From: Microthyrium microscopicum
Lineage: Eukaryota; Ascomycota; Dothideomycetes; Microthyriales; Microthyriaceae
Assembly: GCA_010405405.1 (NCBI GenBank)
Contig: MU004246.1
Location: forward strand, 1 to 64,000
Length of the DNA stretch: 64,000 nt
Direction: 5' to 3'
Shown: positions 58,171-64,000 of the stretch, in pieces
Layout of the letters: every line of letters begins with the position of its first letter
Position numbering within the stretch: the first letter of the stretch is position 1
The notes under the pieces: model-generated
Seen by the model: only the letters and a program-made list of their open reading frames with translations
Databases searched by the model: none
Told to the model about the DNA's origin: nothing
Translations under genes and position numbers: made by a program

Positions 58171-58401
58171 GCTATTGGCAGCTTCATGGTGAGGGGTTTC
58201 CAACTGGTCATGGGCTCGGGACTAGATATCAGGACCAAAAAGTGCAAAAGGTGCAACGATAGATTTACGTGTTTCAGAGGACAGCACACGGTAGATCAGC
58301 AATGATACACTCAAAATACACTGTTATGTCCTCTTCAGCCATCATATTCGTAAGCCAGCATTCCATCATGAACTCTATCATCTAAATCTACAGTCCAAAC
58401 C

Positions 58402-60263
58402 TCACATTCCAAGTTTAAACCCCCCAGGAACCTGCTTCTGAAACGTCCCTCTAGGATCATACCTCCTACTGATCCCCTTTAAAAACTCCCTCGCCTCCTT
58501 CCCATACGTTCCCATCGCATCCTGCCATCCATCCGAGTAGTTAACATACTGCCACGGACTACCTACTCCCTTCTCCTCCGCCATATTCTTGCCCATCTTC
58601 GTAAACTCCTTCGCCCACTTCACTACCTTATCACCATCGCTCTTGAACCAATATCTCACGCCCACAGCCACAAGAATGAGATCGTCATCGCCTAGCAATT
58701 CTTTTAGACCCATGGCGTTGGGCCCACCGATGGCTTCGCCGGCGTGTCGCATGCGTGATGTGATGGGCTGAAAGAATATGGAAGGGTTGCTGAAAAGGGG
58801 CAACTTGGCGCCCTCGCTCTTATGTAAGTCGGTCAAGGCTTCGAGGTAGGGTGCTGTGGCAGTTTTGGAAACTTTGATGTTCCAGGAGAAAAAGTGTAGA
58901 CGGAAACCAGTTTCTGCTGCGGAGCCGAGGATACCTGCGATGCCAGCTGGGGATGTGAGGGCGTAGAATTTTCCGGGCTGAAGTTGCATGCCGGGGAGAC
59001 TGGAGGAGTTGGTCGCTGCTGTTGTTAGAGTGTTGGGCCCGTCTTTTAGACTGCTGAAGAATGCTTTCATGGTGGTATAAATACTGGTCGGTATGCCGGA
59101 GATTCCTATGCGTGATGGTCGGCCCACTGCTGTGCTGTTGACTACAGCAGTACCGAACCATCCTGCCATACTCCGATTCGTGATCACAGCCATCTCATTC
59201 GCCTTCTCCATAAGTACCGGCTGCCGATTAACATCAGGATCCACCGCCAGTGAAAGCGTAGTGGTTGGTGTCAGCATTGAAACCGCGACCATAGTATTCG
59301 TGTCATTGTTGGAGATTGAGCCCTCAACTAGCCAATCCAGCGCCTTCTTTCTTTGATCCATGGCCAAGAATATCCCACCCCATAGTTTTGGCTTGGGAAA
59401 CATGTGGAGATCAAATCGAGTCACGATGCCAAAATTGTTGCCGCCGCCTTTGAGGGCGCGGTGGAGATCGGGATTTTCGTTGCGGTTGGCGTTTACTATG
59501 CTGCCGTTTGCTAGGACAACCTGGGTGCTTTAGCTCTGTGCCGTAATGGATGAAAAGATGGTGCTTACTTCGTGGTTTAAGATTCCATCGCATGAAAATC
59601 CACCAAATGGTTGAAAGAACGAAAGTCCGCCTCCTGTCAGGAGGCCACCCACACCAACGCTACTCATGCGACCACCGGCAACAGCCATGCCTTCTTTCTC
59701 AACGGCCTCGAATACTGCGCCCCAGCGGTTCCCTGGACCGATTTTGGCGATTTTCTTGTCTGCTGCGATGTCGATCTGATTCAGCTTTGATAAGTCCATG
59801 GTGATTCCTCCTTGTAAATTCGCAGCGCCAGCCCAAAATGTATGCCTTTGAGGGAGTTAGTCAAACATCAAAGCAATCAATGAAGGAAGTTACATACCCT
59901 CCGCTCTTGATAGCAAATCTGCATTCGATATTGTCGGGAGTGGTCAAATGTGCGACGATCTTCGAGACATCTTGCGTTGTCTTTGGCTGTATAAAACACG
60001 CTGGTTCTATATCGCGAGCATTGTCTGACCAATATGTATTTTGTATAACCATAAAGGCCGCTGTATTCGCTTTCAGGATTACTTTTCCGGGAAATACGGA
60101 AACTGCTTTCGAACACTGAAAGTTGTCAATTCGCATGAACGCTTTGTACACTGCACTGTTGACCTACGCATGCCACATCGTTCACAGCCTGGCCATTCAC
60201 AAGCGCGGAGAAGAGAGCAACGAAGCTAGCTGTCACAGCCCAGGAACCAGAATCAAGAACCAT
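58402..60263 (-). CDS. Secreted FAD-linked oxidase (PCMH/BBE-type)
   Basis: Exons 60263-60168, 60115-59898, 59845-59569 and 59520-58402 encode 569 aa; introns are 48-52 nt. A signal peptide (about residues 1-25, ending ALVNGQA) precedes a PCMH FAD-binding domain. KSGGHTFWAGAAN, split by intron 2, carries the His used for covalent 8-alpha flavin attachment in this superfamily. IGPGNRWGAVFEAVEKEGMAV and SSVGVGGLLTGGGLSFF complete the flavin pocket. The second Cys of bicovalent berberine-bridge enzymes is not seen, where the sequence reads SSVGVGG. The C-terminal BBE segment is YVNYSDGWQDAMGTYG followed by FLKGISRRYDPRGTFQKQVPGGF. Substrate cannot be told; relatives oxidise sugars, alkaloids or secondary metabolites. 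No secondary-metabolite backbone gene is in the window. Confidence 0.9.
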
Positions 60264-61001
60264 GACCGAAAAATGAGAATGAAGTGGCAGAACGACTTGT
60301 CAAAATAATGGCAGAGCCCCATACTTCAATCTCCTATTCTGTCCCCCACAGCGCCATTGCCAGATCTTTGACTGTTCATTTGAGAAACTCTATCAAACTT
60401 CCAGCTTCATCCTTTAGGACAAATTATAAAATGGGACGCCTAAGTATATGCTTTTCAAGTCAGCCCCGTACTTGTCCATTTGACTGGACGGATATTTGGG
60501 AAGGGTAAGCGTACAGTCGTTGAGATATATTGAAGTGGGACCGTGGGACCTACAATAAGGGTGCGGCTCGGCTCTTTCAGGCTGATTAGGCTGGTTGGCA
60601 ATATCCTATATCTATAAGTATCCTCTACTATTATAGACACAGTGCATTGCAGTACCCATGCCCTACTAAATGAGTAGTGGATGAAGATAAAAGCTCACCA
60701 TAGTCAAGCAAGACTAGTCAGCTCCGTGAGTCTGCTTTAATCTGTATAGCTTTGCGTGGGGCTTGTAGACATTGGAATGTGCAAAAGTATGTTCGGGCCG
60801 TTTGTGTGAGTGTATGGTGCATTGTTTTCATTCCATCGTAATCTAATGTTCAGGGTATACTACCTATGGTTTATTCGACAACCATCTAGCTCTCATATAA
60901 GGATGGGAGAACGCTTTGATGCAAATGAGGACAGCTTCCGTGATCAGAAGCCCAGATATCCAATACTTCGCTCTCGTCATCTATTCCAGATGACTTCTGC
61001 C
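60264..61001. other. Intergenic
   Basis: About 0.74 kb between the FAD oxidase start and the glutaminyl-tRNA synthetase stop, both minus strand. No gene is recognised. Confidence 0.5.
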
Positions 61002-62946
61002 TCATTTCTTGCCAGTGTCTTCTTTGAGTGATACGATACGATTAAACACGACCTTGTCGTCAGTTGAGTCCGAGTCCATAGCCTAGAAGAGTTAGCTTCC
61101 AAGTCTCTTTCTTGGAGTTAGGGAGAGTTTGACTTACAAAGTATGCTACACGCATAGCCTGGAAGCGAACACTTTCTGGTCCAAACGATGTGTGTTCCCC
61201 AGCCGCCTCAGGCCACGGTGCTCTTTTCCGCACTTCATCAAAACCGGGCTCTATCAAAGCGCCCTTATGAATGGTCTCGCTATCAGGATTAATATCGTTC
61301 ATGAAGCCACCTTCAACAGCACTTGGCTCGTCTGATTTGAAGAGACGTTCGTGGATGCGCACTTCCACGGCCCGTGAGCCTTCTGGTACCCAAGCGATGA
61401 ATGCTTTCGGCTTCTTGCCATCTTTGTCAAACTTTGCGCGAACCTCTGTGATTTTACCACTTTCGTCTTTTGAGAACGAGGTGGCGATGACTGGATATGG
61501 TGTTTTGTAAAGACCTACGGCCTTGCCAGGGGCTAGCCGGAAGTAGTCTTTGGAATCGACCTCTCGGAAATCAGCACGATCGATGTAGACAGTCTTGGTA
61601 AGCTTGAATGAATGTGATCCCATTTGTGGGCTGTAAGGCGAGAATGGAATTTCGATGTCCAGCTGTTTCTCGTCAATGGTATCAAAGTCTTCGATTACCA
61701 CGGGGATAGGATCCAGTATCATCATCAGCCGGGGGACTGTTCGGTCGAGATAGCTTCTGATGGTCTGCTCTAGCCGGCTGATGGCAATGGTGGTCTTGCC
61801 GGTTGTTACTCCAAGCTCATTCACGAAGGATAGTAGAGCACCTGGTGGTACTCCACGGCGGCGCAGGGCTATCAGGGTGTATAGTCTTGGATCATCCCAG
61901 CCTCGTACAACTTTATCATCAACAAGCTTTTTCAACCCGCGCTTGCTCATGATCGTACCCGCAAGGCTGAGTCGTCCATATTCGCGCTGCATGGGTTCGT
62001 AGACTTCTAACGATTTGTTAAGCCATTCGTAGCTTTCTCTCGATAAATAGAACTCGGTAGTACATAAGCTGTGAGTAATACCCTCGAAGCTGTCGACTAG
62101 GCAGTGTGTAAAATCGTAAGTGGGGTATATTTTCCACTGATCTTTAGTGCGATGATGCTCTTTCTTAAGTACTCGATATGCTGCAAGATCCCACATCTGA
62201 GGGTTGCCGTTCTCTATATCCTGCTTCATACGAAGGAAAGCAGTCTGTGGTTCGTATTTCCCGTCCTTCATGTCCCGGAACTTCTTCAAATTTGTTTCTA
62301 CGTCCTGCTTCGCATGATCACAGCGGTATCTGGGGCCGCCAACACCTCCACCACGCTGCAACTTGACTTCGGTATCGCTACAGTGACAGACATAAGCTTT
62401 GTCTAACTCAATGAGTTTTTCCGCGAGGTCATAGAGCTTTTGGAAGTTGTCGCTGGAATATGTGACAGCAGCTGGCTTGAACCCCAACCACTTGATAATC
62501 TCTTCTATAGCCACGAAGTATGCTTCCTCCTCAGCTTCTGGGTTTGTGTCATCGAATCGTAGGAAGGTCTTTCCGCCATGATATCGTGCAAAGCCAAAGT
62601 TGACTGCTATGGCTTTTGCGTGACCTAGATGAAGGTAACCATTGGGCTCAGGAGGAAAACGCGTTACGACTGGCTTGACTGGTCGTTCATTATAGACTGT
62701 GTTGAGAAATCCCTGCTTGAACATGGCGTCCGGATCCAGCTCCGTCTCTTCGGGTTTCGGTGCTGCTTTCTTGGGCGCGCTGCCTTCGGCTTTTGGTTTC
62801 TGGGCTCCAGATTCTTTGTCCTGAGCTTTCTGGGCCTTTTTCGCCCTCTTCTGCTGGCGTTTTCGGAGCTCGTTCTTGGACACCATCTCGCCTGTCTCCT
62901 CATCCAGCTGGAGCTTCGCCGCGCCCTCGACAATCGCGTCAGCCAT
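61002..62946 (-). CDS. GLN4: Glutaminyl-tRNA synthetase, cytosolic
   Basis: Exons 62946-61138 and 61082-61002 encode 629 aa. It charges tRNA-Gln with glutamine. Class I signatures are present: PPEPNGYLHLGH (HIGH box, HLGH at 106-109) and TIMSKRGLKK (KMSKS box, MSKR at 333-336). Also seen are FDDTNPEAEEEAY, CTTEFYLSRESYEWLN and the C-terminal anticodon-domain blocks ending RFQAMRVAYF-AMDSDSTDDKVVFNRI. The tail extends VSLKEDTGKK. The N-terminus is a short Lys-rich helix (ELRKRQQKRAKKAQKAQ) in place of the longer YqeY-like domain of yeast Gln4, as in related filamentous fungi. The intron (61083-61137, 55 nt) is required by the conserved C-terminus; reading through it gives a different 25-residue end with its own stop at 61060. 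Confidence 0.96.
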
Positions 62947-63128
62947 ATTAGCGATTTTGGTGGATGTAAGTCTTGGTTCCGTGGTCTTCGACGTTCGGTA
63001 GGATCAACTGAAGGCTAGGAAGATTCGGTGATTTCAGCGTAGCAAGGTTCGGGTGATTGCATGAAAGAGTTATGTTCTGATGCACAATGGACTCCAGTCA
63101 CTGTCAAGGTAAATACTCCATAGTGGGG

Positions 63129-63135
63129 TGAGTCA
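63129..63135 (-). promoter_or_regulatory. Gcn4/CpcA-type site upstream of glutaminyl-tRNA synthetase
   Basis: TGAGTCA on the plus strand (TGACTCA on the gene's strand) lies about 185 bp upstream of the ATG. tRNA synthetase genes are known general-control targets in fungi. Confidence 0.5.
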
Positions 63136-63319
63136 TTGGACATTGGAGGGGCTATTTAGAGCAGGCCTACAAGGGTCCGATTTAGCGTCATTTTCCCGCT
63201 GAGCCTCAGTTCCCTTCAACTTCCAACTCCCCTAACTACTCTTATCATCGCCCTCACTCTCTTTGACTTGTCTGTGCTACCGGCTTCATTGCAGTCGATG
63301 GCTCTTTCCATGCCTAGCT

Positions 63320-63326
63320 TGAGTCA
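63320..63326 (-). promoter_or_regulatory. Second TGASTCA site upstream of glutaminyl-tRNA synthetase
   Basis: TGAGTCA on the plus strand, about 375 bp upstream of the ATG. Two exact sites within 200 bp are more than chance would usually give, but the distal one is less certain. Confidence 0.35.
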
Positions 63327-64000
63327 CTTACTGCTCAAAAATGTGACTGACTAGCTCCAAGACCCTCAAGAAGTCGCGTGCAATTGGCACTTAGCCAACC
63401 ATCGTTTCTGAGACTTGTGAAGGAATCAATGGCACCTATTTATTAGATAGCGCTATGCCCGCAGCTTGGACAGAGTTCGTAGCTTCTCTTGACTTGTCTG
63501 AAGGAAGGGTTACCTTTCGCAGTGTGTGCATCATGAGGATCCCACTGTCGACATTTGAACCAAACTTCTGTACTCCAATGGTCGCAGCAAGGACAGGTCC
63601 AAAGTGTCCAGACGCACATTGTAGTTGTATTGGTTCTGGTCCGACTTTGCTAAGGTGATGTATTCGAGCGGATTGGAATGAGTCGAAGTCGCTGGTTTGG
63701 AAGTCACTGACTTGTATGTTGAGAATCATGCGCTATAAGTGGTTGGGAATTTCAGTACCTTAGTTACAAGAGTCAACACTCTTTCAAATATAAGACAGTC
63801 TAATGTTGGTACTGAGACAACATACAGATGGGTCTGGTTAGGATAAGTATCAACACTCTCAATTCCCCATTGGTATGAGCCATATTTCGCTACAGCAGCC
63901 CAAGAGAACTTCCTCCCCGCAGCGAGCCAACAGTCAGCCAGTGCGAATCAGCATATACTTTGACATTGATAGCGGTATGTAACTAGTAGCCTACCTTGTC

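Larger units (their letters stand above)
62947..64000. other. Right-end flank, no gene supported
   Basis: Promoter side of the glutaminyl-tRNA synthetase gene and beyond. A 97-codon minus-strand frame at 63436-63729 has no recognisable domain; it could be an exon of a gene outside the window but is not called. Confidence 0.45.

Noticed and set aside
63436-63729. 97-codon minus-strand frame near the right edge
   Set aside because: No recognisable domain and no evidence for neighbouring exons inside the window.

Overview
The window looks like genomic DNA from a filamentous ascomycete (Pezizomycotina). Genes carry short introns of mostly 42-60 nt with GT..AG ends and CTAAC/CTGAC-like branch sites. 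The gene content is typical of that group: a HET-domain protein, a PTH11-like receptor, an AAT-type amino acid permease, a ROM1/ROM2-type RhoGEF and an ALY/Mlo3 export factor. Two long AT-saturated blocks look like repeat-induced point mutation (RIP). The class (Leotiomycetes or Dothideomycetes are plausible) cannot be fixed from the sequence alone. All exon coordinates below were read by hand from splice signals, phase and protein continuity.

Layout. 1-6620: AT-rich RIP-type block, no gene, with degraded minisatellites in inverted arrangement. 6.9-18.3 kb: APC8/CDC23, a large ZNFX1/Hrr1-like SF1 helicase with an NFX1-type zinc-finger region, and a membrane protein of unknown function. 19.1-23.5 kb: a secretion-rich stretch with a cupredoxin-like secreted protein, a 62-aa cysteine-rich secreted protein, a DUF4267-type membrane protein and a secreted aspartic protease. 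24.7-36 kb: an FAH-family hydrolase, an amino acid permease, a HET protein, a conserved unknown and an ALY/Mlo3-like RNA-binding export factor. 36507-44531: an 8-kb AT-rich block bounded base-for-base by 45-bp terminal inverted repeats with TA at each end. It holds the RIP-mutated trace of a pogo/Fot1-like transposase plus several tandem arrays, including a satellite-like array with a 171-bp period. 46.3-64 kb: RhoGEF, PTH11-like receptor, LYS1 saccharopine dehydrogenase, a secreted FAD oxidase and glutaminyl-tRNA synthetase.

How the genes relate. Most are independent housekeeping or accessory genes. LYS1 and glutaminyl-tRNA synthetase each have exact TGASTCA (Gcn4/CpcA-type) sites upstream, which suggests shared amino-acid-starvation control. 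The helicase belongs to a family linked to RNAi and heterochromatin and lies about 3.4 kb from a RIP block, but nothing in the sequence shows that this proximity matters. The most unusual structure is the TIR-bounded 8-kb element with its internal palindromic satellite.
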